64,000 nt of DNA. It comes from Billgrantia desiderata. GTDB taxonomy: Bacteria; Pseudomonadota; Gammaproteobacteria; Pseudomonadales; Halomonadaceae. The notes under the pieces are model-generated. The model ran no database searches. It was not told the DNA's origin and was given only the letters and a program-made list of their open reading frames with translations. The DNA lies in NCBI GenBank assembly GCA_011742915.1, contig JAAQTN010000008.1, forward strand, positions 62,001-126,000, read 5' to 3'. Position 1 is the stretch's first letter; each line of letters starts with the position of its first letter. The translations under genes were made by a program, and so were the position numbers. This document shows positions 43,208 to 55,457 of this stretch, one piece after another.

Positions 43208-43891
43208 ATGGCAACGGTACTCGCCTTCGATGTTTACGGTACCCTGATCGATACCCATGGCGTGGTCGCTGAACTGGAAGAGCGGCTCGGCAGGAACGGC
43301 AGGGCGGAGCTGGCCGCGGAGTTCTCGCGGCGCTGGCGCGACAAGCAGCTGGAGTACAGCTTCCGCCGCGGCCTGATGGGAGCCTACGTGACCTTCGGCC
43401 AGTGCACCCGCGAGGCATTGGACTTCACCGACCGCGCCCTGCAGACGCAGCTGTCGGACGTCGACAAGGACCACCTGATGTCGGTCTACGGACGTCTGCC
43501 GGCCTTTGCCGAGGCCGCCGGTGCATTGAAGCGACTGGCGGCGAGCGGCATGCGCTGCGTGGCCTTTTCCAACGGCACCCTCGAAGCGGTCAGCGGCCTG
43601 CTGGAACAGGCCGGAATAGGCGAATGCTTCGAGGCGGTGATCAGCGTCGATGAGGTCAAGCGATTCAAGCCCGACCCCGCCGTCTACGCTCATCTGCGCA
43701 ACCGCCTCGACGTCGCTCCCGGCGACACCTGGCTGATCTCGAGCAACCCCTTCGACGTGATCGGCGCGCGCCATGCCGGACTGCATGCCGCCTGGGTGCG
43801 GCGCAGCCTCGATGCCCCCTTCGATCCCTGGGGCATCGAGCCGGACCTGACCGTCACCGATCTGGATGCGCTTTCCGACCGCCTGGGCTGA
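43208..43891 (+). CDS. HAD-superfamily hydrolase, haloacid dehalogenase type II
   Basis: The 227-residue protein has the haloacid dehalogenase core: nucleophile Asp8 in AFDVYGTLID, the motif II Ser in AFSNGTLEAV, Lys in VKRFKPDPAVY and acidic motif IV residues near LISSNPFDVIGA. Type II 2-haloacid dehalogenases share this pattern, but many relatives are phosphatases, so substrate is open. ATG 43208 has GAGGAG 8 nt upstream. It is 89 nt downstream of eutC on the same strand and may belong to the same transcript. It is convergent with the MFS gene. Confidence 0.85.
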   Translation: MATVLAFDVYGTLIDTHGVVAELEERLGRNGRAELAAEFSRRWRDKQLEYSFRRGLMGAYVTFGQCTREALDFTDRALQTQLSDVDKDHLMSVYGRLPAFAEAAGALKRLAASGMRCVAFSNGTLEAVSGLLEQAGIGECFEAVISVDEVKRFKPDPAVYAHLRNRLDVAPGDTWLISSNPFDVIGARHAGLHAAWVRRSLDAPFDPWGIEPDLTVTDLDALSDRLG

Positions 43892-43945
43892 AGGCTTTCC
43901 GACTTGAGCTGAAGGCTCTCGGACCGGCTGGGCTGGGTAAGCACG

Positions 43946-45244
43946 CTATTCCCGCTGGCGGTACGCCTCGATCAGCCGCTGGCGTTCCTGCTCCTCGTAG
44001 AAGCTGGGGTCGTCGAACAGGTCGGGCTGGGAGTCGTCGAAGATCATCTCCAGCGCCAGCGGGCTGGTCTGGGTCATCGGCTCGAAGTGGGCAGGATGGC
44101 CGTAGACCAGATCGGAAACGTGGCGACGGCGATACAGGGCATAAGCGCCGAGCACGGCCAGCACCGCGGCGATGTACAAGGGCAGCGCCTGGGGGCCCAG
44201 CACGCCCATCAGGGCCCCGGCGACGATGGGCGCCAGGGCGCTGCCCGCCCCCTGGGTCACCAGCATGTCGGCCGAGGCCGAAACCACCTCTTCGGGATGC
44301 AGCTGATCGATCAGTTGTGCCACCGCCAGCGGGTAGATGGCGAAGGAGAAGCCGCCCCACAGGAAGAACAGGCCCAGCAGGGCGACCTGGTTGGGGGCGA
44401 AGGGCATCAGCGCGGCGAGCGCCGCGGCGGCGATCACCACCCAGGTCAGCACCTGAGAGCGGTCGTGCTTGTCGGAGAAGCGGCCGATGGGCAGCTGCAG
44501 CAGCGCGCCTCCCAGGATAGTCACGCTCATCAGCGTACCCACGTCGCCGGCGCTCCAGCCCAACTGGCGGGCATAGAGCGGCGCCATGCCCCAGAAGGCG
44601 CCCATGGCCAGCCCCGACAGCACCGAGGCCGTGACCGACAACGGCGCGAAGCCGATCAAAGCCTTGAGGCTGCTCTTGGCGTTTTCAGGCACGGTGGGCT
44701 GCTGGCGCCGGGTCATGGTGATCGGCAGCAGCGCCCAGCTGATCAGGATGGCCGTCACGGCAAACAGCAGAAAACCACCGGGCGTATCCAGGCGCAGGAT
44801 CTGCTGGGCAGCGGCAATCGCGCCGAGGTTGACCAGCATGTAGGTGGCGAACACGCGGCCGCGCTCGTGGCTGGCCGCCTGACCGTTGAGCCAGCTCTCG
44901 ATCACAGTCATCAGGGTGACGAAGGCCAGGCCGTAGAAGAAGCGCAGCACGATCCACACCCAGGGGTCGACGAAGATGATGTGCAGCAGCGCGCCCGAGG
45001 CGCACAGCGCGGCACAGAAGGCGAAGGTGCGAATGTGTCCGGCGCGACGAATCAAGCGGCTGCTGACCCAGGTACCGCAGGTGAAGCCGACGAAGTAGGC
45101 CGACATGATCACGCCCACTATGGTGGACGAGAATCCCTCGTCGGTGCCGCGCAGGGTCAGCAGCGTATTGATCAGGCCGTTGCCCAGCAGCAGCAGGGCA
45201 ACGCTCCAGAGAATCGAACGGACCGGTTGCAGCATGGCCAGCAT
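43946..45244 (-). CDS. MFS transporter, YcaD-like
   Basis: The 432-residue protein has about 12 predicted helices in two halves, with the MFS loop motif in RFSDKHDRSQVL (second half) and VSSRLIRRAGHIRTF (first half). The cytoplasmic C-terminal tail of about 50 residues is acidic (FDDSQPDLFDDPSFYEEQERQ). Overall pattern resembles the uncharacterised YcaD group. ATG 45244 is preceded by AAGGAG; the open frame extends far upstream into glgB and is rejected. It follows glgB by 44 nt on the same strand, so read-through from the glycogen/trehalose operon is possible. Substrate unknown. Confidence 0.85.
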   Translation of the reverse strand: MLAMLQPVRSILWSVALLLLGNGLINTLLTLRGTDEGFSSTIVGVIMSAYFVGFTCGTWVSSRLIRRAGHIRTFAFCAALCASGALLHIIFVDPWVWIVLRFFYGLAFVTLMTVIESWLNGQAASHERGRVFATYMLVNLGAIAAAQQILRLDTPGGFLLFAVTAILISWALLPITMTRRQQPTVPENAKSSLKALIGFAPLSVTASVLSGLAMGAFWGMAPLYARQLGWSAGDVGTLMSVTILGGALLQLPIGRFSDKHDRSQVLTWVVIAAAALAALMPFAPNQVALLGLFFLWGGFSFAIYPLAVAQLIDQLHPEEVVSASADMLVTQGAGSALAPIVAGALMGVLGPQALPLYIAAVLAVLGAYALYRRRHVSDLVYGHPAHFEPMTQTSPLALEMIFDDSQPDLFDDPSFYEEQERQRLIEAYRQRE

Positions 45245-45288
45245 GCCATCTCTCCTTACTTCCGTGTTGAAGTCGTGAGTGTGTTCCC

Positions 45289-47520
45289 CTACCTCGCCAG
45301 CGGCCGCAGAACGATCACCGCCAGCGGCGGCAGGGTCAGCTCCAGGCTTGCCGGCTGGCCGTGCAGCGACTGCTCGGCGGCCTCGAGGCGGCCCAGGTTG
45401 CCCAGGTTCGAACCGCCATAGCACGCCGCGTCGCTGTTGATGATCTCTTCCCAGGCGCCGGCTCGCGGCACCCCGACCCGGTAATCGTGCCGTGGCACAG
45501 GGGTCATGTTGGCCACTATCAGCAGCGGTGCTCCCTGGGCATCGCAGCGCAGCCAGGCGAACACGCTGTTGGCGTGGTCGTTGCCGATGACCCAGACGAA
45601 ACCGGCCGGATCGCAGTCGCCCTGGTGCAGCGCCGGCAGCTCGCGATACAGACGGTTGAGATCCCCCAGCAGCAGCCTGACGCCGGCGTGGCGCGGCTCA
45701 TCGAGCAGCCACCAGTCGAGCTCGCGGTCGTGATCCCATTCACGCCACTGGCCGAACTCGCAGCCCATGAACAGCAGCTTCTTGCCCGGCTGGGTCCACA
45801 GTGTGGCGAGGTAGGCGCGTAGGTTGGCGAACTTCTGCCACTCGTCGCCGGGCATCTTGTCGAGCAGCGCGCGCTTGCCGTGAACCACCTCGTCATGGGA
45901 GATCGGCAGCACGAAGCGCTCGGAGTAAGCGTAGACCTGAGGAAAGGTCATGTTGTGGTGGCCATGGCAGCGGTATAAGGGATCCTCCACCATGTAGCAC
46001 AGAGTGTCGTGCATCCAGCCGAGGTTCCACTTGTAGGCGAAGCCGAGCCCGCCCTCGGCCACCGGCCGGGTCACATCGGGCCAGGCGGTCGACTCCTCGG
46101 CGATGACGGCGGCGTCGGGAAACTCCTCGGCGACCACGGCATTGAGGTGACGCAGGAAATCGAGTGCCTCGAGGTTCTCGTGCCCGCCATGGCGATTGGG
46201 AATCCACTCGCCGTCGCGCCGCGAGTAGTTGCGGTAGATCATCGAGGCCACCGCATCCACGCGCAGGGCGTCGATGTGGTAGTGCCTGAGCCAGTGCAGG
46301 GCGGAAGAGAGCATGAAGCCGTGCACCTCGCGCCGGCCCAGGTTGTAGATGTAAGTGTCCCAGTCCTGATGGAAGCCCTCGTAGGGGTGCTCGTACTCGT
46401 ACAGGGCGGTGCCGTCGAAGCGCGCCAGACCGTGGGCGTCGGTGGGAAAGTGGGCCGGCACCCAGTCGAGGATCACGCCTAGCCCCGCCCGGTGGCAGGC
46501 GTCGACGAAGTAAGCGAAATCCGCCGGCGAGCCGTGGCGTGCGGTGGGGGCGAACAGCCCCAGCGGCTGATAACCCCAGGAGCCGCCGAAGGGATGCTCC
46601 ATGATCGGCAGCAGCTCGATGTGGGTGAAGCCCATCTCGCTCACGTAGGGGATCAGCTGCTCGGCCAGCTCCCGCCAGTCGTAGAGCTCGCCCTCGTTGC
46701 CGCCGTGCTTGCGCCACGAGGCGGCGTGAACTTCGTAGATGGCGATCGGCCGGTCGGGGGCTAACGTCTCGCCACGCCGGGCGAGCCAGGCCTCGTCGTG
46801 CCATTCGAAGCTCTCGATGTCGGCCACTCTGGAGGCGGTGCCGGGTGGCAGCTCGCTGGCCAGCGCCACCGGATCGGCCTTGTGCACCACCTGCTCCTGG
46901 GCATTCACCAGCTCGTACTTGTAGACTTCACCCGGCTGCAGGCGCGGCACGAACAGCTCCCACACGCCGGCCTGGTGGCGCAGGCGCATGGGATGGCGGC
47001 GACCGTCCCAGCCGTTGAAGGCGCCGATCACCGAGACGCGCCGGGCATTGGGCGCCCACACGGCGAAGCGCACGCCTGCCACGCCGTCGATCTCCATGAG
47101 TTGGGCACCCAGGCAGCGGCCGAGATCGCGATGAGTTCCCTCGCCGATCAGGTGCAGGTCGATGTCACCGAGCAGGAGACCGAAGCTGTAGGGGTCTTCC
47201 GTCTCCTGAACGCCGTCGGACCAGTGAATGCGCAGCCGGTAGGCGAAGGCCTCGTCCAGCGCGATGACGAACAGCCCCGGCGTGCCGAGCTCGCTGAGCT
47301 GCCCCTCGATACGCTCGCTGTCCCGCCGCAGGACCTCCACCCCCTGGGCGCCGGGCAGGTAGACCCTGAGCGCGTACCCGTCTCCCTGGGCATGCATCCC
47401 CAGCACCGCAAAAGGGTCGGGATGGCGGCCGTTTGCCAGGGCCTCGGCATCGCTGCGGGGCAGGGCGGCGTTCGCTTGCCGGTCATTCGGCTGCGTTTTC
47501 CTCTCCATCAGTTCCGTCAT
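45289..47520 (-). CDS. glgB: 1,4-alpha-glucan branching enzyme
   Basis: The 743-residue GH13 enzyme cuts alpha-1,4 chains and re-attaches them as alpha-1,6 branches. The N-terminal half carries two carbohydrate-binding-like domains (including [23 protein letters not shown]). Catalytic residues are seen in [14 protein letters not shown] (nucleophile Asp), [11 protein letters not shown] (Glu) and [10 protein letters not shown] (Asp). ATG 47520 follows GGAAGG. It is the last gene of the glgA-treZ-malQ-treY-DUF2934-glgX-glgB operon and lies 28 nt downstream of glgX. Confidence 0.95.
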   Translation of the reverse strand: MTELMERKTQPNDRQANAALPRSDAEALANGRHPDPFAVLGMHAQGDGYALRVYLPGAQGVEVLRRDSERIEGQLSELGTPGLFVIALDEAFAYRLRIHWSDGVQETEDPYSFGLLLGDIDLHLIGEGTHRDLGRCLGAQLMEIDGVAGVRFAVWAPNARRVSVIGAFNGWDGRRHPMRLRHQAGVWELFVPRLQPGEVYKYELVNAQEQVVHKADPVALASELPPGTASRVADIESFEWHDEAWLARRGETLAPDRPIAIYEVHAASWRKHGGNEGELYDWRELAEQLIPYVSEMGFTHIELLPIMEHPFGGSWGYQPLGLFAPTARHGSPADFAYFVDACHRAGLGVILDWVPAHFPTDAHGLARFDGTALYEYEHPYEGFHQDWDTYIYNLGRREVHGFMLSSALHWLRHYHIDALRVDAVASMIYRNYSRRDGEWIPNRHGGHENLEALDFLRHLNAVVAEEFPDAAVIAEESTAWPDVTRPVAEGGLGFAYKWNLGWMHDTLCYMVEDPLYRCHGHHNMTFPQVYAYSERFVLPISHDEVVHGKRALLDKMPGDEWQKFANLRAYLATLWTQPGKKLLFMGCEFGQWREWDHDRELDWWLLDEPRHAGVRLLLGDLNRLYRELPALHQGDCDPAGFVWVIGNDHANSVFAWLRCDAQGAPLLIVANMTPVPRHDYRVGVPRAGAWEEIINSDAACYGGSNLGNLGRLEAAEQSLHGQPASLELTLPPLAVIVLRPLAR

Positions 47521-47548
47521 GGGCCCTTCCGTTGGGGGGTGTTCGTGT

Positions 47549-49732
<2,184 letters not shown>

Positions 49733-49821
49733 CGTCCGTCGTCCTTGATCGCAGTGGGCGGCTTACCCGCTATCGTGCTGCTTGACGCATCACCCGCTTC
49801 CTTTCTCTCTTGCTTGCGGGG

Positions 49822-50541
49822 TCACTTCTTGCGGGTTTTCGAGCGGCTGCCCGCTGCGGCCTTCTTGCCCGCGGGCGAGTCGGCTGCTGCCTTGGGTTTC
49901 GCCACCCCGGTCGTCTTGCTTTGCCGCTTGGCCGTCTTGCCCGGCACCTGGGCGGTGTCGCCGGTGTCGGGCTGGGTCAGGCCATCGCTCTCGCGGCGCG
50001 GCTTGCGGGTGCGCCTGGCCGTGGCGGATTGCGGCGGTAGCGGCTCCATGGGCCCCGGGCCGGGCTCCGCCGAGGCTTCCGGAGCCTCAGTGCCGCCGCG
50101 ATTGGCGACCTCCTGGTCCTGGGCGCCGGTACTGGTCGCCTCCTCGGCCGGCAACGGGCGGGTCGAGGCCGCGGTGGGTTCGGGCTCGTCCGGGGCCGGG
50201 CCGGGGCTAGCGCGATCCTGCACCGGGACGTCCTGGGCCACGTCGCGGTCGTCGCGGTAGGGCAGTTCGTCGAAGTCGGGTTCACCGTCGGGGGGCTCCA
50301 GCGGCAGCCGATTCTCATCGATGCCCCTCTCGTCATCCTCCAGCGGCAGGTCGTTCTCGAGAATGGGGGGCTCGTCAACCGGCTCGCCGACCTCCTCGAG
50401 TTCGGCGTCCATGCCCGCGGCCTGCTCCGCGGCGACGATCTTCAGTGCCATGTCCCAGTGGCGCTGCTGCTGCCCTTCGGGGCGCCCTTCCGATTCCCAG
50501 ATTTCGTAGGCCAGGTTCCGTACGCGCTCTTCGTCAGCCAT
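49822..50541 (-). CDS. DUF2934 protein with Lys/Pro/Ala-rich histone-like tail
   Basis: The 239-residue protein starts with a DUF2934 domain (about residues 3-40, VRNLAYEIWESEGRPEGQQ). This is followed by a long acidic, proline-rich disordered region (about 45-165) and a basic Lys/Arg/Ala tail ending AAAGSRSKTRKK, reminiscent of histone H1-like bacterial proteins. It starts 1 nt after the treY stop codon, clearly inside the glycogen/trehalose operon. DUF2934 genes are often found beside glg/tre genes in stress-related loci, but the function is unknown. The split charge distribution (acidic middle, basic end) is striking and may mediate nucleic-acid or protein binding. Confidence 0.8.
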   Translation of the reverse strand: MADEERVRNLAYEIWESEGRPEGQQQRHWDMALKIVAAEQAAGMDAELEEVGEPVDEPPILENDLPLEDDERGIDENRLPLEPPDGEPDFDELPYRDDRDVAQDVPVQDRASPGPAPDEPEPTAASTRPLPAEEATSTGAQDQEVANRGGTEAPEASAEPGPGPMEPLPPQSATARRTRKPRRESDGLTQPDTGDTAQVPGKTAKRQSKTTGVAKPKAAADSPAGKKAAAGSRSKTRKK

Positions 50542-50542
50542 C

Positions 50543-53344
50543 CTAGCTCTCCCTTTGCCTGTGCGTGTCTCGTAGGTAGACGCCGACGGGAAAATCCCTC
50601 AGCAGTTCCCCGGCGGCGACAGTCTCCATCGTTACTGTCAGGGTGGTACCGGTCAGCGCGCTTTGCCAAGCGCCACGTGCCTCCTCGGGCAGGCAGATGC
50701 CGCTGTCGCCCCACTGCGCCGGTGGCACCAGGGGGCGGTCGGCGTCCGTCAGCAGCCCCGCAGTCAGCCGTGGCACGACGACCAGCAGCTGTCGGTCGGC
50801 GTGGCGGCGCAGGAACGCCACCAGGCGTTCCTCATGCCTGCCGGTGGTGGCCAGCGGTTGGTAGTCGCCGTGAACGAACAGCCCGCGCTGCTCGTGACGC
50901 AGCGCCAGCAGACGTGCGATCAGCGTCTGCTTGACGGCGCCGTGGCGCCAGTCGGCCAGCGCCGCCTGAGGGGCGCTGTGTTCATCGAGAGCTGCCAGGC
51001 GAGCGGCGTGATCGACCGGGCGACGATTGTCGGGATCGACCAGGCTGTAGTCCCAGAATTCGCAGCCTTGGTAGAGATCGGGAATGCCGGGTACGGTCAG
51101 GCGCAGCGCCGTCTGAACCAGGCCGTTGAGCGCGCCCGGCAGATCGAGCTCGCGGGCCGCCGCTTCGATCTCGCGGCACAGCTCGGGGGTGGCCAGGAGG
51201 CCCTGCAGATAATCGCGGCAGGCGCTCTCGTAGGCCTCGTCGGGCCACAGCCAGTGGGTGCGCAGCTTGGCTTCGCGCACCGCCTTCTGCTGCCACTGAG
51301 CCAGGCGTTCGGCGAACTCGCGCATGCCGTCGTCGTCGTGACGCGAGAGCGTCGGCGGCCAGGCGCCGAGCAGCAGCTGGTAGAGAATCAGCTCATCGCC
51401 GGGGCTGGGGGCCGGGCCCGAGGGCAGCACCTGGCGCAACGGGGCGGTCAGCTCGCGCCAGCGTTCGACGCGGGTGGCGAAGGCGGCGGAGTTTTCACTC
51501 AGCGCGGCAAGACGCGCCCGCACGTCTTCACCGCGCTTGTGATCGTGGGTGGCGGTGGCGACCAGGCCGTGGGGGAAGTGGCGCGCGCGCCAGGCGTTGG
51601 CATCGTGGAACCGGCGCGGCGAGTGGCTGAAATGCTCGCCGTCGAAGCCGACGTCGTTACGCGAGATCAAGGCCGCGCTGCGATAACCGGCGGTGTCCTC
51701 CACGGCCTTGGCGGCCACCGGCGAGGTGAGCTGCTGGAAGCGCACGATGGCGCGCTGGCGCAGCCAGCGCTCCTCTGTGTCCTCGGCGTCGGCGGGGGCT
51801 TCGCCGCCCAGCCAGCGCTCGAGCCAGGTCAGCACGACGGCATCGGGCGGGCTCAGCGCCGTGCGGGCACCGGCCATGGCCTGATCGAAGAAGCAGGCGT
51901 CGAGTTCCGGGCGGCCGCCATCGTCGGCGTAGGTGCGGTAGACCGGGAAATGCACGATCAGCGCCTCGAGCGCCCGACGCAGGGCGGCCAGGGTGACGTC
52001 GCGGCTCGCCAGGCGGTGGCGGGCCACGGCGTGCAGAGCACGAACGCAGGCCTCGAATTCGCTGACCAGCAGGGTGTGCAGCACCTCGCGGCGGGCCTGG
52101 CGCACCTCGTCCAGAAAGTCGTCGCTGCGCCCGCTGATGCGGCGCCACAGCTCGCGCAGCGGCTGGGCTCCGGCGGGGTCGTGCTGCAGGGCCGAGACCT
52201 GATTCATCAGCTCGTAACCGGTAGTGCCGTCGACGCCCCAGTCGCGGTGCAGGGTCTCGTCGGCGGCCAGTATCTTCTCGACGAAGATCGCCACGTGGCG
52301 TACCGCGTCCGGCGGGCGTCGCTTCTGGGCCTCGCCCAGGCGGGCCCGCAGACGGCGGCAGTAGCCGCGTGGATCGGCCAGGCCGTCGATATGGTCGATG
52401 CGCAACCCGTCGACCCAGCCCTGTTCCACCAGGCGCAGCGGCAGGGCGTGCACCGCTTCGAACACCTCGGGCTGCTCGATGCGCAGCCCGCCGAGTTCGG
52501 TGATGTCGAAGAAGCGGCGCCAGTTGATCTCGTCGGTGCCGGTTCGCCACCAGGCCAGGCGATAATGTTGCTGATCCAGCAGGTCGTGCAGGCGAATGGC
52601 GCCGCCGCGGGTGCTGCCGTCGAACAAGCCCAGGGCATGGGCCAGCGCTCGCTCGGCGGCCGGGTCCGCCAGTGCCTGACGCAGCTCGCGGCGACACTCG
52701 GCCACGGCGGTATAGGCGTCGTCGCGCTGCCGCAGGGCGTCGAAACGCGGTGCCAGGTCCCAGAGTGCAGCGTGCTCGGCCAGGCCCAGGATGTCGCCGT
52801 AGCGGCGCGGATCGAGAGGAAAGCGATGCTCGTGATAGGCCACGTGGAAGGCGCTGGTTTCCGGGTCGTGGCGCAGTGAAAGCTCGCCGCCGTGCAAGGC
52901 GTCGGCATAGGGCTCGCCGAGGAAAGGCAGCAGCACCTTGCCGCGCAGCAGCGGGTCGGGGGAGTGCCAGTCGATGTCGAAGAAGCCGGCGAAAGGGCTC
53001 GCCTGGCCCCACGCCAGTACATCCTGCCACCAGGGGTTCTGCGAGCCGCCGACCGCCACATGGTTGGGCACGATGTCCAGAATCAGGCCCATGCCGTGGG
53101 CGCGCAGGCGCGATACCAGCCGCTCCAGCGCCGCCTCGCCGCCGAGTTCGGGGTCGATGCGGGTAGGGTCGATGCCGTCATAGCCATGGGGCGAGCCGCT
53201 GCGGGACATCTGCAGCGGCGAGGCATAGACATGACTGATGCCGAGCCTGGCATAGTAGCCGACCCATTCGGCGGCCTCGTCGAGGGTGAAGCCGCGATGG
53301 AATTGCAGGCGCACGGTGGCGCGAATGTCACTCATCGCCATCAT
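50543..53344 (-). CDS. treY: Maltooligosyltrehalose synthase
   Basis: The 933-residue GH13 enzyme isomerises the reducing end of maltooligosaccharides to a trehalosyl unit. The N-terminal RATVRLQFHRGFTLDEAAEW and VYASPLQMSRSGSPHGYD are hallmarks of TreY. Catalytic segments are GLRIDHIDGLADP (nucleophile Asp) and FVEKILAADE (Glu). It is followed by the DUF2934 gene with a 1-nt gap and overlaps malQ by 17 nt at its start; ATG 53344 has GGAG 7 nt upstream, with other in-frame ATGs at 53341 and 53335. Its product is the substrate of TreZ. Confidence 0.95.
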   Translation of the reverse strand: MMAMSDIRATVRLQFHRGFTLDEAAEWVGYYARLGISHVYASPLQMSRSGSPHGYDGIDPTRIDPELGGEAALERLVSRLRAHGMGLILDIVPNHVAVGGSQNPWWQDVLAWGQASPFAGFFDIDWHSPDPLLRGKVLLPFLGEPYADALHGGELSLRHDPETSAFHVAYHEHRFPLDPRRYGDILGLAEHAALWDLAPRFDALRQRDDAYTAVAECRRELRQALADPAAERALAHALGLFDGSTRGGAIRLHDLLDQQHYRLAWWRTGTDEINWRRFFDITELGGLRIEQPEVFEAVHALPLRLVEQGWVDGLRIDHIDGLADPRGYCRRLRARLGEAQKRRPPDAVRHVAIFVEKILAADETLHRDWGVDGTTGYELMNQVSALQHDPAGAQPLRELWRRISGRSDDFLDEVRQARREVLHTLLVSEFEACVRALHAVARHRLASRDVTLAALRRALEALIVHFPVYRTYADDGGRPELDACFFDQAMAGARTALSPPDAVVLTWLERWLGGEAPADAEDTEERWLRQRAIVRFQQLTSPVAAKAVEDTAGYRSAALISRNDVGFDGEHFSHSPRRFHDANAWRARHFPHGLVATATHDHKRGEDVRARLAALSENSAAFATRVERWRELTAPLRQVLPSGPAPSPGDELILYQLLLGAWPPTLSRHDDDGMREFAERLAQWQQKAVREAKLRTHWLWPDEAYESACRDYLQGLLATPELCREIEAAARELDLPGALNGLVQTALRLTVPGIPDLYQGCEFWDYSLVDPDNRRPVDHAARLAALDEHSAPQAALADWRHGAVKQTLIARLLALRHEQRGLFVHGDYQPLATTGRHEERLVAFLRRHADRQLLVVVPRLTAGLLTDADRPLVPPAQWGDSGICLPEEARGAWQSALTGTTLTVTMETVAAGELLRDFPVGVYLRDTHRQRES

Positions 53345-55457
53345 CCGCAGTCTCCGGTGTCGTGACCGCCTGCGCCGCCTGGCGGCGAGCCATGGCCAAC
53401 TGCTCCAGCCGATCTCTCACTTCGGTGGAGGCGAACAGGCGTGCGGTGGCATCGGGCAGGCGCCGCCGCCAGTTGGGGTGCTCGTCGAGGGTACCCGGGA
53501 GGTTGGCCTGCTCCTCCAGTCCCAGGGCGTCTTCCACCGGCAGCAGCGTGAGCGGCGCCGGGGTCAGCCCCAACTGCTGCGCGCCGGCATCCAGCACCTG
53601 CGACACGGGCAGCTCGGTAGCTTCCAGCACGGTAGAGGAAGCCAGTGGATCCAGCAGGCCGAAAGCCCGAGCCAGGCGTGCCCGGTCGCTGCGGCGCTCG
53701 GCCTGCTCGCCGTCGGCATCACGGCCTTCGCCCAGCAGGCCCAGGCGGTCGCGCCACTCGATGTCGCGCCCCGCCCACCAGCCCGCCAAAGTGGGCAGAT
53801 CGTGGGTCGTGCTGGTGGCGATGGCGTCCCGCGACCACTGCGCCGGCGGCAGGAAACCGCCATCGTCATCGCGCTCGAACCACAGCACGCGCATGCCGAG
53901 AATGCCGTGGCGCGCCAGCCGCTGACGAAAGCCGGGGGGAACGGTGCCCAGGTCCTCGCCGATGACGATGGCGCGGTGACGCCAGGACTCCAGCGCCACC
54001 AGCCGCAGCAGATCGTCGAACGGATAGCGCACGTAGCCGCCCGCGGTAGGGGCCTTGCCGTGGGGCACCAGCCACAGGCGCATGAGGCCCATCACGTGGT
54101 CGATGCGCAGCCCCCCGGCGTGGGCGAAACCGGCGCGCAGCATGTCGATGAAGCTGCGAAACCCCGAGCGCACCAGGCCCTGGGGCGAGAAGGGCGCAAG
54201 GCCCCAGTCCTGGCCGTGCACGTTGAAGGCGTCCGGCGGGGCGCCGATCGACAGGCCTTCGAGCATCTCCGCCTGGCGGCTCCAGGCCTGGCTGCCCGCT
54301 GCATCGGCGCCCACCGCCAGGTCGGCGATCAGTCCCACCGTCATGCCGGCCTCCCGGGCCGAGGCCTGGGCGCGGGCGAGGCCTTCGCTTACCAGCCATT
54401 GCAGGAAGGCGTGAAACTCGACGTCGCGAGCATCCACCTCGGCGAAGCGCGCCACTTCCGGACCGGTCGGGTCGCGTAGTTCCCCGGGCCATTGGCGCCA
54501 GTCGAGAATGCCGAGCCGCTGCTGCAGCGCTTCGAAGCGGCAGTGGTGCTCGAGCGTCGAGCCCCCGCGTTGGCGAAAGGCCGCCAGGGCCTGGCGAAGC
54601 CTGACTGCCTTCGCATCCTCACGCTGCATCAGGTCCTCGCACAAGGCCCGCAGCCAGGTCAGTTTGGCAATGGCCGCAGCGGGCCAGTCGAGCAGCGGTT
54701 CCGCTTCGAGCCGCGGCAGGGCATCGTTCACGCCGCTGATATCCTTGGCGCGCTTGACCGGCTCCTCGCCGAGCAGGGCTTCCGGTGCCGCATGCAGCAC
54801 GTTGTAGAGCAGCCGGCTGGAGGGGGCGTAGGGGCTGTAGCGCGTCACGTCGGCGCTGAACATGGCGTGGGTCGGGCTGATCGCCACGGCTGCGGCACCG
54901 GCCTCGGCGGCATGCCGTACCAGCCGCTCCAGCGCCAGGGTGTCGCCGATGCCGCCGTCGCCGGGCCGACGCAGGGCGTAGAGCTGCGCGGCAAGGCCCC
55001 ACTGGCGCGGTGTCTCGCTGTCGCAGGCGTCGGCCAGCGTGAAGCAGCGCGGCGGGGCCACGGCCAGGGTCCGCACGCTGTCGCCGATCTGCAGCCGGTG
55101 GTAGCCGGGTGTCTCGACGGGAGGCAGTTTGCCCGCTCGCGGGAGCCGCCCCTCGCGACGCTCGCCGTTTTCCAGAACGAGAACGTAGCGAGTGCCTTCA
55201 GGGAGGACGGAAGGCAGCGCCGTGCCCCTGCCCTGCTCGGCGGTGATCAGCGGTGGCCAATGTGCGGGAGAAGCAGGAGGGCGCAACCGTTCCAGGCTGG
55301 CGTCGATCTCGCTGGCATTCTCGGCGGGGAAACCCAGGCCCGCCAACAGCTCCCGCCGGGTGGCGTCGTCGAGCCGGTGTGTGCATCCTTTGCTGTCCTG
55401 CCACTCGCCGATCAGACCGGCGGCCTCGGTCAGCGCATCCAGGCGTTCCTCGCTCAT
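53328..55457 (-). CDS. malQ: 4-alpha-glucanotransferase (amylomaltase)
   Basis: The 709-residue GH77 enzyme disproportionates maltooligosaccharides, extending short chains so TreY can use them. Catalytic motifs are LRIDHVMGLMRLW (nucleophile Asp), VIGEDLGTVP (Glu) and TTHDLPTLAGWW (Asp). The extra N-terminal region of about 130 residues is the MalQ bacterial extension. ATG 55457 has GAGGAG 8 nt upstream and overlaps the treZ stop codon (ATGA). Cytosolic. Confidence 0.94.
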   Translation of the reverse strand: MSEERLDALTEAAGLIGEWQDSKGCTHRLDDATRRELLAGLGFPAENASEIDASLERLRPPASPAHWPPLITAEQGRGTALPSVLPEGTRYVLVLENGERREGRLPRAGKLPPVETPGYHRLQIGDSVRTLAVAPPRCFTLADACDSETPRQWGLAAQLYALRRPGDGGIGDTLALERLVRHAAEAGAAAVAISPTHAMFSADVTRYSPYAPSSRLLYNVLHAAPEALLGEEPVKRAKDISGVNDALPRLEAEPLLDWPAAAIAKLTWLRALCEDLMQREDAKAVRLRQALAAFRQRGGSTLEHHCRFEALQQRLGILDWRQWPGELRDPTGPEVARFAEVDARDVEFHAFLQWLVSEGLARAQASAREAGMTVGLIADLAVGADAAGSQAWSRQAEMLEGLSIGAPPDAFNVHGQDWGLAPFSPQGLVRSGFRSFIDMLRAGFAHAGGLRIDHVMGLMRLWLVPHGKAPTAGGYVRYPFDDLLRLVALESWRHRAIVIGEDLGTVPPGFRQRLARHGILGMRVLWFERDDDGGFLPPAQWSRDAIATSTTHDLPTLAGWWAGRDIEWRDRLGLLGEGRDADGEQAERRSDRARLARAFGLLDPLASSTVLEATELPVSQVLDAGAQQLGLTPAPLTLLPVEDALGLEEQANLPGTLDEHPNWRRRLPDATARLFASTEVRDRLEQLAMARRQAAQAVTTPETADDGDE

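Noticed and set aside
43892-43945. Short direct repeat (GCTGAAGGCT) between the HAD and MFS genes
   Set aside because: It has only two copies, is too short to call an element, and has no terminator-like structure.
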